Made by a program: the position numbers and the translations under genes. A DNA stretch of 64,000 bases from Methylobacterium tardum. Its GTDB lineage: Bacteria > Pseudomonadota > Alphaproteobacteria > Rhizobiales > Beijerinckiaceae. Of the stretch, positions 36,559-47,724 are shown one piece after another. Under the pieces are notes generated by a model that did not search any database, was not told the DNA's origin, and was given only the letters and a program-made list of their open reading frames with translations. Position 1 is the stretch's first letter; each line of letters begins with the position of its first letter. The stretch lies in contig NZ_CP097484.1 in the NCBI RefSeq assembly GCF_023546765.1, positions 1,553,501 through 1,617,500 on the forward strand. Reading direction: 5' to 3'.

Positions 36559-37044
36559 TTACGTTTTATCCGGCTCTGTCGTGGGTGCCGCAACAGCTCC
36601 CATCCCGTTGCCCATCTCGGTTCCCGTATGGGGCGGTACACCGCTCGGGAGCACGGGAGCGCCTGAAGGCTCGTCCTGAACTTGTGCGAGGCCAGCTTCC
36701 ACCTCATGGATGAGGTCTGCGAAGTCGTAGGGCTTGCTGAGCAGGCGTGTGCCCGGTGGCAACGCCTCCTGAAGATCTGATCCGGCTCCCGAGGTGACAA
36801 TGATGCCGACAGCGGGCCAACGGTGATGAACGAGGTGGGCAAGGGCAACACCATCCCCTACGATGCCGCGCCCCGTAATCAGAATGCTCACCGGGATCGA
36901 GCCTTCGAGCACCGCCAGCGCCTCGGCGGCTGTGCGGACCTCTATGGTCTGAAAGCCAACATCCTCCAGCATGTCAGCCGTAACCATACGGACAAGCTCG
37001 TCAGCCTCCGCGATAAGGATGGCTAGAGGCCTGCTGTCAGACAC
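36559..37044 (-). CDS. Degenerate receiver-domain protein (pseudo-receiver)
   Basis: 161 residues from GTG 37044, with GGAG seven bases upstream. The fold is a receiver (MVTADMLEDVGFQTIEVRTA; SILITGRGIVGDG; LLSKPYDF). The phosphoacceptor Asp is Gly58, and the acidic pocket reads AEADE instead of AEDEP. The conserved Lys-Pro remains. A 40-residue Pro/Gly tail follows. It cannot be phosphorylated in the usual way and may act as an unphosphorylated binder or a decoy. Confidence 0.75.
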   Translation of the reverse strand: MSDSRPLAILIAEADELVRMVTADMLEDVGFQTIEVRTAAEALAVLEGSIPVSILITGRGIVGDGVALAHLVHHRWPAVGIIVTSGAGSDLQEALPPGTRLLSKPYDFADLIHEVEAGLAQVQDEPSGAPVLPSGVPPHTGTEMGNGMGAVAAPTTEPDKT

Positions 37045-37438
37045 AGACGTGCTCCGCGTGATCACGGCGGGAGCGCTCGCTGCTCTCAGGCACTGACGGC
37101 CGGGTCCGAAGCCAGTGATCAACCCTTATGCACCAATTATCGGCCGAGCGCGATTACCCTGGGTTGTGGCGGCTCGTCACCCAAGGACGCACCCTGGTAC
37201 GGCAGCTTTCCACCCCGAACTGAGGTCGCCGGGCCGCCGACGAATGGCGGCTTTCGGGAAGCGTCATGGCAGATCTGTACGGCCAGAGTGGGTCGGAGGC
37301 AGAACGTCTGCTTCAGGGCGAAGGGTGAGGGGCCGCTCTCCACCCTAAGCCGACCTCGCGAGCGGGTACCAAGCCTCAGGTTCGTACGACTGGGCGGCGC
37401 GCAAACGAGAACGAGCAGGACCAGGTTCGTGGTCGGGA
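37045..37438. repeat. Gap with decayed dispersed sequence, copy 3
   Basis: No gene seen. At 37238-37330 it holds GAATGGCGGCTTTCGGGAAG and GTGGGTCGGAGGCAGAACGT then CTGCTTC, related to the copies at 30236 and 36345. Confidence 0.3.
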
Positions 37439-37648
37439 TCAGTTCGCCCTCTCAGGATCCTCGCGTGCGAGGCGGACACCTTGGGTGCCACTCGGCAGAC
37501 TGCGCAACGCCAGGAGATTCTCGCCGTAGGGGTCGAGGCCGACAGGATAGCTGAAGGCCTCTTGCTGGACCTGAGCTGATGCCGAAACGCCGCTGAGGGC
37601 GAAGGCGATGAGAACAGCCCCTACGAGAGACACAGCACTCTTGGACAC
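37439..37648 (-). CDS. Small secreted protein
   Basis: 69 residues from GTG 37648. Signal peptide MSKSAVSLVGAVLIAFALSG-VSASA, then QVQQEAFSYPVGLDPYGENL and LLALRSLPSGTQGVRLAR. Family not recognised. Confidence 0.55.
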   Translation of the reverse strand: MSKSAVSLVGAVLIAFALSGVSASAQVQQEAFSYPVGLDPYGENLLALRSLPSGTQGVRLAREDPERAN

Positions 37649-37802
37649 GATAGACAGCCCCGGACACCCCCGATTGAGGCCCCGCCACCATGCGGCACAC
37701 CGCCACGCTCAGTCTATGCAGCTAGTTAGTCACTTGCTTCCGCAGCGCTTCCGCAGAAGGCTGCCAGCCGCTGTGCCTGGACAGCTAAGTCATTGAGAAG
37801 AT

Positions 37803-37879
37803 TGGCGCACCCGACACGATTCGAACGTGTGACCTTTGCCTTCGGAGGGCAACGCTCTATCCAGCTGAGCTACGGGTGC
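37803..37879 (-). tRNA. tRNA-Arg (anticodon CCG)
   Basis: Full cloverleaf on the minus strand: acceptor GCACCCG/CGGGTGC, D-arm GCTC/GAGC, anticodon stem TTGCC/GGCAA with loop CTCCGAA, T-arm ACACG-TTCGAAT-CGTGT, discriminator G and an encoded CCA (77 bases in all). Anticodon CCG reads the Arg codon CGG. It lies just where dense GC-rich genes begin, and its 3' end points to the accessory side. Confidence 0.96.
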
Positions 37880-38053
37880 AGGCCGTGGCCATTCCCTAGC
37901 CCAACGGCGGCGCCAGCGCAACGGCGGCAATGCGATCGCGCTTCGCCGATGGGTCGGCGCAGATCCCGCCTCGGTGTTGCCCCCGAGCCCTTGCTTTCGC
38001 GCCCTGTTTCCAGGCCCCTGGACGCCGTCAGACGGATCGCGGAGCGGATACAG

Positions 38054-39148
38054 GTGGCGGAGGCGGCAGGCGGCCAGGAGCGGAGGGCGAACAATTTCGG
38101 GTCGCTGCGCCTCCTGTTCGCGGTCCTGGTGATCCTCGCCCACGCCCCCGAACTCGTGGACGGCGACCGCTCGCGCGAGCTGCTCACGCAGGTCTTCGGC
38201 ACCCTGTCGCTCGGCGAGGTGGCGGTCGACGGCTTCTTCCTGGTGAGCGGCTACCTGATCACCGCGAGCTACCGCGCCAAGCGCTCCTTCGGCGACTTCG
38301 TACTGCGGCGGGTGCGGCGGATCTATCCGGCCTTCGTGGTGGCCTCGCTCCTCTGCATCGCCGTCGTCGCCCCGTTGAGCGGCGGCGATCTCGCGGCGGC
38401 CTCGCCCCTGCAGACCCTGCTCCGGCTGTCGCTGCTGCTGATGCCGGTCGTGCCGGGCGCCTTTGCGGAGCTGCCCTATCCGCTGCTCAACGGCTCCATG
38501 TGGACCATTCCCTGCGAGTTCGGGTGCTACCTGCTCCTCGGGCTCGTCGGCACGGCCCGCGCCCTGCAGCGGCGCGGGCGCTACCTCGCCCTGATGGCGG
38601 GCCTCGGCACGCTGCTGGCCCTGCGCTGGCTCTACCTGCCCATCGGGCATCCGGGCGACGCGCTCGGCTCCCTGTCGGAGATGATCCGCCTCACCTTCGT
38701 GTTCGCCTGCGGCGGCGCCTTCCGGCTGTTCGCCGACCGGATCGCCTATACCGGGCGCGGCGCGGCCGTGGCCGCCCTGCTGCTCCTGCCGCTGATGTTC
38801 AGCCGGCCGCTGGCCGAGCCGGCCTTCGCGATCCTCGGAGGCTACCTGATCTTCTGGTTCGCCTTCGCGGTGCGCCCCAACGCCCTCAGCCGCGCCACCG
38901 CGCAGGTCGACCCCTCCTACGGGCTCTACCTCTACGCCTGGCCGCTGCAGAACCTGCTGATCGCCCGCATCCCCGGGATCTCCCCCTGGACGGTGGCGGG
39001 CCTGGCGCTGGCGGCCGCCATCCCCCTCGGGATCCTGAGCTGGTACCTGGTCGAGCGGCCGATGCTGCGGGATCGGCCGGGCTCGGGCGGCGCGATCCGG
39101 CTGGGCGCCGGCGAGGCCGTGCCGGCGGCGCCCGCCCTCGGCCGCTGA
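38054..39148 (+). CDS. Acyltransferase 3 (OafA/YrhL-type) membrane protein
   Basis: 364 residues from GTG 38054 (GGAG upstream); the frame to the left only crosses the tRNA. It has about ten membrane helices and the family's N-terminus NNFGSLRLLFAVLVILAHAP with its catalytic-type His, followed by the SLGEVAVDGFFLVSGYLITA motif and the RVRRIYPAF region. It acetylates or succinylates sugars or lipids at the inner membrane, usually of O-antigen or exopolysaccharide. Not obviously in an operon. Confidence 0.85.
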   Translation: MAEAAGGQERRANNFGSLRLLFAVLVILAHAPELVDGDRSRELLTQVFGTLSLGEVAVDGFFLVSGYLITASYRAKRSFGDFVLRRVRRIYPAFVVASLLCIAVVAPLSGGDLAAASPLQTLLRLSLLLMPVVPGAFAELPYPLLNGSMWTIPCEFGCYLLLGLVGTARALQRRGRYLALMAGLGTLLALRWLYLPIGHPGDALGSLSEMIRLTFVFACGGAFRLFADRIAYTGRGAAVAALLLLPLMFSRPLAEPAFAILGGYLIFWFAFAVRPNALSRATAQVDPSYGLYLYAWPLQNLLIARIPGISPWTVAGLALAAAIPLGILSWYLVERPMLRDRPGSGGAIRLGAGEAVPAAPALGR

Positions 39149-39216
39149 GGCCCCGGTAACCCCCGGGCCGTTCGCGGGTTTCCGGGGGGGGCGGGGCGGC
39201 ACGACGGGGGCCGGGG

Positions 39217-39645
39217 ATGTCGGAGACCATCGATCGCGGGACGCTCGACCGGCTGATCGCCCGGGGGCAGGCCACCGGGGCGCTCGCGGCGGACGACCTG
39301 CGGGCCGTGCTGCCGGTGGAGCGCATGGAGGTCGGCGACCTCGTCCTGGTGATGCTGGAACTCGAGGCGGCCGGAATCAGCGTCGAGCCCGAGGCCTTCG
39401 GGCCGCCGACGGACAGGCCGGTCTCGACCGCGCTGACCCTCCCGGCGCGGGATCCCGGGGCGCCATCCCCGGTCCGGCGGACGGACGGGGCCGGCACCGC
39501 TTCGTCCGGGGCGCGGGACCCGGCGCCGGTTCAGGCCGCCGGACCGGCCCGGGCTCCGGACGAGGCTGACGGCGCCACCCGGGCCGTCGTGCTGGCAGGC
39601 CTCGCGACGCTGCTGATCCTGGGCGCCGTGCTGCTGATGCTGTGA
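39217..39645 (+). CDS. Sigma-70 region 1.1-like membrane protein
   Basis: 142 residues. The N-terminus ETIDRGTLDRLIARGQATGA then LAADDLRAVLPVERMEVGDL and VMLELEAAGISVEPEAF resembles region 1.1 of primary sigma factors (LIxxGKERGYLTYDELNxxLP...GIxVVE). No other sigma part exists. A disordered Pro/Ala/Asp linker is followed by one C-terminal membrane helix (AVVLAGLATLLILGAVLLML). So a small acidic sigma-1.1-like head is tethered to the membrane. The next gene starts ~80 bases later on the same strand. Confidence 0.65.
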   Translation: MSETIDRGTLDRLIARGQATGALAADDLRAVLPVERMEVGDLVLVMLELEAAGISVEPEAFGPPTDRPVSTALTLPARDPGAPSPVRRTDGAGTASSGARDPAPVQAAGPARAPDEADGATRAVVLAGLATLLILGAVLLML

Positions 39646-39723
39646 GACACCGCGGCGGAACGCTTCGGCCGGCGGCTCCGTTGGCCCGGAGCCACCCAGC
39701 GGCTGAGAGGAAGAGCCCGCACG

Positions 39724-40116
39724 ATGCGCCAACACCCCGACGGAACCCTGGCCCTGCTGGTCGCGGCCCTGCGCGCGGGAGCGGCCCATATCGAGGCGCT
39801 GCTGGAGCTGGCGCGGACCGAGACCGACGGCAACATCCGGGCGATCGTGTCGCTCATCGGCATCGCCGGGACCATCCCGATCCTGCTGATCGTCATCTTC
39901 TTCCTCGGCCTCGACGCTGTGGTGAAATTGCTGGCGGTCCCGCTCGGCTCCGAGGCGCCGGCAGCGCTGATCGTCGCCGCGCCGTTCCTCATCGTGGCCC
40001 TCCTGCTCGGCTGGCTCGGGGCGCGCCGGATGGCGCTCTCGAACCTGGAACCCTGGCGGACATGGCGGCAGGTGAAGCGGGACGTCCGGGAGGTCGCGCG
40101 GACCACCGGGGCGTAA
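39724..40116 (+). CDS. Two-TM membrane protein
   Basis: 130 residues. A helical head (LALLVAALRAGAAHIEALLE) precedes two membrane helices (AGTIPILLIVIFFLGLDAVV; LIVAAPFLIVALLLGWLGAR) and a basic tail. It is similar in layout to phage-holin-like or DUF membrane proteins. Likely co-expressed with the sigma-1.1-like gene. Confidence 0.65.
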   Translation: MRQHPDGTLALLVAALRAGAAHIEALLELARTETDGNIRAIVSLIGIAGTIPILLIVIFFLGLDAVVKLLAVPLGSEAPAALIVAAPFLIVALLLGWLGARRMALSNLEPWRTWRQVKRDVREVARTTGA

Positions 40117-40195
40117 CGCACCCGCCGCGCGTCGTCCTGTTGCCCGGCACCGGGCGGCAGGCGGTCCCGGCCACCCCGCGCGAGCGGCGCGGCGC

Positions 40196-41899
40196 CTAGC
40201 GCGTCGGGACCAACATCGCGCTGAGAGCCGGTTCCAGCGGCACCTCAAGATCGCAGCGCAAGCCCTTGGTCTCAAAATTGAGTTCGACGGTGCCGTCGAG
40301 CTCGCGCCGGACGCCGCCGGCGATCAGGCGCGTCCCGAAGCCGCTCCGGGTCGGGGCCTGGACCGGGGGCCCGCCGCTCTCCTGCCAGGTGAGCCGCAGG
40401 CGCTGCGCCCCGGCCTCGGAGGCGACGAGCGACCATCCGACCCGGACGCGCCCCTCCGGCACCGAGAGCGCGCCGTACTTGGCGGCGTTGGTCGTCAGCT
40501 CGTGGATGGTCATGCCGAGCGCCAGGACCTCCCGGGGCGACAGCGACACGGCGGGTCCGTCGAGGCCGATCTGGTCGCCGCCGGACCGGTAGGGGCTGAG
40601 CTCGTTCTCCAGCACCTCGCGCAAGGGCGCGCCGGTCCAGGCCTCGCGGGTCAGGAGATCGTGGGTCTTCGACAGGGCCAGGATCCGCGCCTCGAGGGCC
40701 TTCTCGGAGCCGCGTGACTGGCGGGCGAGGGCCTGCACGGTGGCGAGGGTGTTCTTCACCCGGTGGTTCAACTCGTGGAGCATCGTCACCTGCAAGTCCT
40801 GCAGGGCGTGCCCGCGGCGGATCTCCGCATGGAGGTCGTCGGTGCTGCGCTGGAGCGTGCCGGCCATGGCGTCGAGCTTGCTCCCGAGCCGGCCGAATTC
40901 CGTGCTGCCGTGCAGGCCGGTGCGGGCCGCGAGGTCGCCGGCCTGCCACGCGGCCGCCGTGCGCAGCAGGCGCTCGATCGGGCGGCGGATGAACATCCGC
41001 CCGGCCATCAGCGCGGCCGCCAGGGCCAGCACGGCGCCCAGCGCGATCAGCACCAGTCCCCGCCGGGTGGCGGCGTCGATATCCGCGAAGGCCGTCGCGC
41101 AGTCGCGGCCCACCGCCACGCGCACGCCCGCGAGCGGTCCGCCCGGCGTGACGGTGGCGATGATCCGCTTCCGGCCGTCGAGGCCCGCGGCGACGCGCAC
41201 ATCCGCACCCTGGGCTTCCAGCATGGCGACGCGCTCGGACGGGATCGGCTTGCCGATCCAGGCGGCCTCATCCGGGCGCCGGGCGATGATCAGGCCGTCG
41301 CGATCCGTGACGGTGATCGCCGTCTCGTCCTGATGCAGGGCCTGCTCCAAGTGGCCGGAGAGCCAGTCGAGGTCGGCGACGGCCAGCAGGACGCCCCGGG
41401 GGCCGCCGTCCGCCTGCGCGTCGTGTCCCACGGCCCGGGCGAAGTCGATCCCGGGACGATCCGAGACGTGGCGCATCGTGTAGCCGCCGACCGCGAATCC
41501 GCCCGCCTCCAGGGCGCGGCGGTGGTCGGCGCGTACGCCGCTCGCGGAGGCGCCCGGGCCCGAGCCGGCGCTGTCGCAGACGAGGGTGCCGTCGGGGTCG
41601 GTCAACGCGAGTTGGAGGATATGCGGGAGCCGCGCGGCGGACCGTTTCAGGTAGGCGCCGCAGGCGGACGGATCGCGCGCCTGCACCGACGGATCACCCG
41701 CGATCAGGTCGAGGGCCTGCCGCATCCGCTCGGCGATCTGCGCGAAATCCTCCGCGACGGCCCGGGCGCTGGCGAGGGCGTCGGCGCGCAGGGCGGCGTT
41801 GCGGCTCGCCCGCAGGGCGACCTCGTTGTAGCCCTGGATCGCCAGGGCCGGGGTGAGCGCCAGCAGGACCAGCAGCAGGATCCGCGTGGTGAGCGACAT
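40196..41899 (-). CDS. HWE-family sensor histidine kinase
   Basis: 567 residues. An N-terminal membrane helix (ILLLVLLALTPALA), an extracytoplasmic cache-like sensor (30-280), a second helix (LVLIALGAVLALAAALMAGR), HAMP-like part, then an HWE kinase: HRVKN box with probable phospho-His379 (LHELNHRVKNTLATVQALAR), HELTTNAAKYGAL as N-box and GFGTRLI as G-box. It is downstream of the hybrid kinase by six bases on the same strand. A likely partner is a single-domain receiver or a PhyR-type regulator. Confidence 0.88.
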   Translation of the reverse strand: MSLTTRILLLVLLALTPALAIQGYNEVALRASRNAALRADALASARAVAEDFAQIAERMRQALDLIAGDPSVQARDPSACGAYLKRSAARLPHILQLALTDPDGTLVCDSAGSGPGASASGVRADHRRALEAGGFAVGGYTMRHVSDRPGIDFARAVGHDAQADGGPRGVLLAVADLDWLSGHLEQALHQDETAITVTDRDGLIIARRPDEAAWIGKPIPSERVAMLEAQGADVRVAAGLDGRKRIIATVTPGGPLAGVRVAVGRDCATAFADIDAATRRGLVLIALGAVLALAAALMAGRMFIRRPIERLLRTAAAWQAGDLAARTGLHGSTEFGRLGSKLDAMAGTLQRSTDDLHAEIRRGHALQDLQVTMLHELNHRVKNTLATVQALARQSRGSEKALEARILALSKTHDLLTREAWTGAPLREVLENELSPYRSGGDQIGLDGPAVSLSPREVLALGMTIHELTTNAAKYGALSVPEGRVRVGWSLVASEAGAQRLRLTWQESGGPPVQAPTRSGFGTRLIAGGVRRELDGTVELNFETKGLRCDLEVPLEPALSAMLVPTR

Positions 41900-41905
41900 C
41901 GGCGG

Positions 41906-44770
<2,865 letters not shown>

Positions 44771-45125
44771 CGGTCGCGGTCGGCGCCCGATCGTGGGGCG
44801 CCGGACGCGGCCGGCCGATCGGAGGTTGCGGGATCGAAGGCGGGACGCCGTCTCATCCCGGCCTTGTTGCAGAACCGGCCGGCCCTTGCCAGTGCACAGG
44901 CAAGCCCGCTTCGCGGCCCGGCGGGACCGATCGTCTCAGGAACCGCTGGACGTCGGTTCTGCCACGCCAGGCCTCATCCCGGGCGCCCGCGTGGCGCGCC
45001 GCGCAGGCGATCACCCTTGAGGCCCGCGCTGCGCGACGGCCCTTCAGGACGAGGGCCTGGATTGGACAACCGTCAGCGGGCGACGCCCGGAGCCCCGCCC
45101 CGGCGCGACGCCGCGACGCCTCGGC
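44771..45125. other. Intergenic gap, nothing recognised
   Basis: 355 bases between two minus-strand genes. No gene, no T-rich hairpin seen. It should contain the promoter of the hybrid kinase. Confidence 0.35.
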
Positions 45126-47408
45126 TCACCACTTGTAGCTGACCTTCGCCAGCACCCGGCGGGCATCGCCGTAGAAGCACGACACGTCCGACTGGCAGGA
45201 AGCGACGAAGCGCCGGTCGGCGAGGTTGGTGGCGTTCACCTGGAAGCGCCAGTTCTCGTAATCGTAGTGGACCTGGGCGTCGAACAGCACGTAGTCGGGC
45301 ACCCGCAGGGTGTTGGCGACGTCCGCGAACGAGCTCCCGACGTAGCGCACGCCGCCGCCGAAGCCGAAGCCGCGCCACGGCCCGGTCGGGATGGTGTAGT
45401 CGGCAAACAGCGACGCGAGGGTCTGGGGGATGTTGACCGGCGTCTTGCCGACCCGCACCGGATCGGGATCCTTCAGCGTGGTGAAATCGAACTTGGTGAA
45501 GGATGCCACGAGGTTGAGGCCGTCGGCGACGTTGGCCACCAGCTGCGCCTCGAAGCCGGTGGAGCGCACCGCGCCGACCTGCGTCTGGAACAGCGTGTTC
45601 ACCGGGTTGGGGGTGAGCACGTTGTTGCGGTGGATATCGAAGCCCGCCAGCGTCAGGAAGTAGCCCTGGCCGGGCGGCTCGAACTTGACGCCGCCCTCGA
45701 CCTGATCGCCGGTATCGGGCCTGAAGGCCCGGTTGTTGATGTCGGTGCCGATCTCGGGCTGGAACGAGGTCGCGTACATGATGTAGGGCGCGAGCCCGAA
45801 GTCGAAATTGTAGATCGCCGCCGCCCGATAGGTGAAGGCGCTGTCGTTGCGGCCGTTGGTGTTGGCCGGCGTCAGGCGGTCGTAGACGGTGTTCTGGACG
45901 AAGTCCTGCCGGCCGCCGAGGATCAGGGTCAGCTCCGGCGTGAGCTTGATCTGGTCCTGGAAGTAGAGGCCGACCTGCTGGAACGAGTCGGCGTTGATCA
46001 GGTAGGGCGAGGCCGAGACCGTCTGCGGGCCGTAGATCGGCGCGAAGATGTTCAGGTTCGGGCCGGGGAAGCCCGAGGCCTGGTTGTCGTGGATCTGGAA
46101 GTTCCGGTACTCCACGCCCATCAGGAAGTCGTGCTGGAAGAAGCCGTCGGAGAACTTGGCCTCGGCCTGGGTGTCGACGTCGAGCTGCGCGATCTTGGCG
46201 TGATCCCGGAACAGGTAGCGGGCGAGCTGGGTCTGCAGCGGGTCGGCATAGCCGAGCTGGCCGATATACGAGTTCTGGTAGCTCTGCGTGAACGCGTAGC
46301 GGGCGTTCTGGCGCACCGCCCAGGTGTCGTCGAAGACGTGCTCGAACTCGTAGCCGATGAAGGCCTGGTCGCGCTGGTAGGTGTTGAAGCCGGCATCCCC
46401 CACGTTGAGCGAGCGCGGGATGCGCAGGCCGAGCACCGTGGGCCGCGCCGTGCCGTAATAGGGCAGGAAGTTCGAGGTCACCGCCGTGTTGTCGTGCTGG
46501 AAGCTCGACAGCACCGTGAACTTGGTCGACCCGTCCGGCTTATAGGTGAAGGCCGGGGCGATGTAGTAGCTGTCGTCCGGGGCGCCCTGGACCTGCGTGC
46601 CGCCGTTGCGGGCGTAGCCGGTCAGGCGGGTGAACCAGTGGCCCTCCCGGTCGGCCGGCCCGCCGACGTCGAAGGCGGCGTAGCGCTGGTCGAAGGAGCC
46701 GCCGCCGACCTCGATATAGCCGAACGGGTTCTCGGTCGGGCGCTTGCTGATCTGGTTGATCAGGCCGCCGGGATTGCCGGCGCCGAACAGCACCGCGGAG
46801 GGGCCGCGCAGCACCTCGACGCGCTCCAGCCCGAACGTGTCCACCCGGCTGTAGGCGAAGCCGAAGTTCAGGAGCTGCAGGCCGTTGAGGTAGAGGCCGT
46901 AATCGCTGACCACGAAGCCGCGCAGCTGGAAGAAGTCGAGGCGCGTGTCGGCGCCGAAGGTGCCCGCATAGGTGCCGGCGACGTACTGCGTCGCCTGGGT
47001 CAGGGTCTGGGCGTTCTGGGTGTCGAGCTGCTGGCGGCCCACCACGGTGATCGATTGCGGCGTCTCGATCAGCGGCGTGTTGGTCTTGGTCGCGGTGGCT
47101 GAGCGCTTCGCCACGAAGCCGTCGATCGGTCCGGTCGGGCTCTCCACCGCGCGCGCGGCCGCTCCGGCCCGGGCCGCCGAGACCGGTGCGCCGCCGCCCT
47201 GACTCTCGACGCTGAGTTCCTCAAGCTGCACGCTGCTCCCGGCCGGCGGGCTCGAGACGCCGCGGCGCGGCGGCGTGGCGTCCTGCGCCAGCGCCGGGCT
47301 CACGGCAGCCTGCGCCAGGACGGCGAGCGAGGCGCCGGCCAGAAGAGCGCGCAGGGTGGGGCGCAGGGTAGGGCGCCTGGCGCCGGGACGGGGGTGAGCG
47401 ACTCTCAT
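45126..47408 (-). CDS. TonB-dependent siderophore receptor
   Basis: 760 residues. A signal peptide ends at about 42. A TonB-box-like sequence follows (LEELSV, 62-67), then the plug domain (IETPQSITVVGRQQLDTQNA; RVEVLRGPSAVLFGAGNPGG) and a beta barrel with the C-terminal KVSYKW. It takes up ferric siderophores (FhuA/FpvA-like) at the outer membrane, probably hydroxamate-like, although the ligand is not fixed by sequence. An Irr-box-like palindrome lies upstream at 47484. It is about 8 kb from the NRPS genes; a link as importer of their product is only a guess. Confidence 0.93.
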   Translation of the reverse strand: MRVAHPRPGARRPTLRPTLRALLAGASLAVLAQAAVSPALAQDATPPRRGVSSPPAGSSVQLEELSVESQGGGAPVSAARAGAAARAVESPTGPIDGFVAKRSATATKTNTPLIETPQSITVVGRQQLDTQNAQTLTQATQYVAGTYAGTFGADTRLDFFQLRGFVVSDYGLYLNGLQLLNFGFAYSRVDTFGLERVEVLRGPSAVLFGAGNPGGLINQISKRPTENPFGYIEVGGGSFDQRYAAFDVGGPADREGHWFTRLTGYARNGGTQVQGAPDDSYYIAPAFTYKPDGSTKFTVLSSFQHDNTAVTSNFLPYYGTARPTVLGLRIPRSLNVGDAGFNTYQRDQAFIGYEFEHVFDDTWAVRQNARYAFTQSYQNSYIGQLGYADPLQTQLARYLFRDHAKIAQLDVDTQAEAKFSDGFFQHDFLMGVEYRNFQIHDNQASGFPGPNLNIFAPIYGPQTVSASPYLINADSFQQVGLYFQDQIKLTPELTLILGGRQDFVQNTVYDRLTPANTNGRNDSAFTYRAAAIYNFDFGLAPYIMYATSFQPEIGTDINNRAFRPDTGDQVEGGVKFEPPGQGYFLTLAGFDIHRNNVLTPNPVNTLFQTQVGAVRSTGFEAQLVANVADGLNLVASFTKFDFTTLKDPDPVRVGKTPVNIPQTLASLFADYTIPTGPWRGFGFGGGVRYVGSSFADVANTLRVPDYVLFDAQVHYDYENWRFQVNATNLADRRFVASCQSDVSCFYGDARRVLAKVSYKW

Positions 47409-47724
47409 TGTACCTAGCCGTGTGCGACGCCGCGGGCAGCCGGTCGCGTTCGCCGGATCCGGGGCCGACGCGGTTGCCGTGCTGTTTAGAACTGTGATAA
47501 ACTACTGTTTTTATTGGCGTTTCCGCCACCCGGACTACGGCCAGCCAAGCGCGGCCGCAAGCGGCCTTCGCGCGGAAGGCGACGGCTGTTGCTGCTGCGA
47601 CACGCCTCGGTGGCGCGCGGCCGGCCCGGCGCTCTCCGCCGGCACCGGGGCGCCCGGACAGTCGGGTGCCGCCCTCGGGGTAGGGGGCCGGATCGCGGGC
47701 CGGGCCCCTATTGGACGCCCGGCG
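47409..47724. promoter_or_regulatory. Promoter region of the receptor with Irr-box-like palindrome
   Basis: The bases 47485-47501, TTTAGAACTGTGATAAA, match the iron control element consensus TTTRGAAYNRTTCYAAA in all but two positions. The wider palindrome is GTTTA-N9-TAAAC (47484-47502). An A/T-rich stretch follows it (TACTGTTTTTATTGG). The remainder of the gap up to 47724 is GC-rich without a gene. Confidence 0.5.

Noticed and set aside
37790..39202. 470-residue minus-strand open frame
   Set aside because: Crosses the tRNA gene and lies opposite the acyltransferase; composition is non-protein-like.
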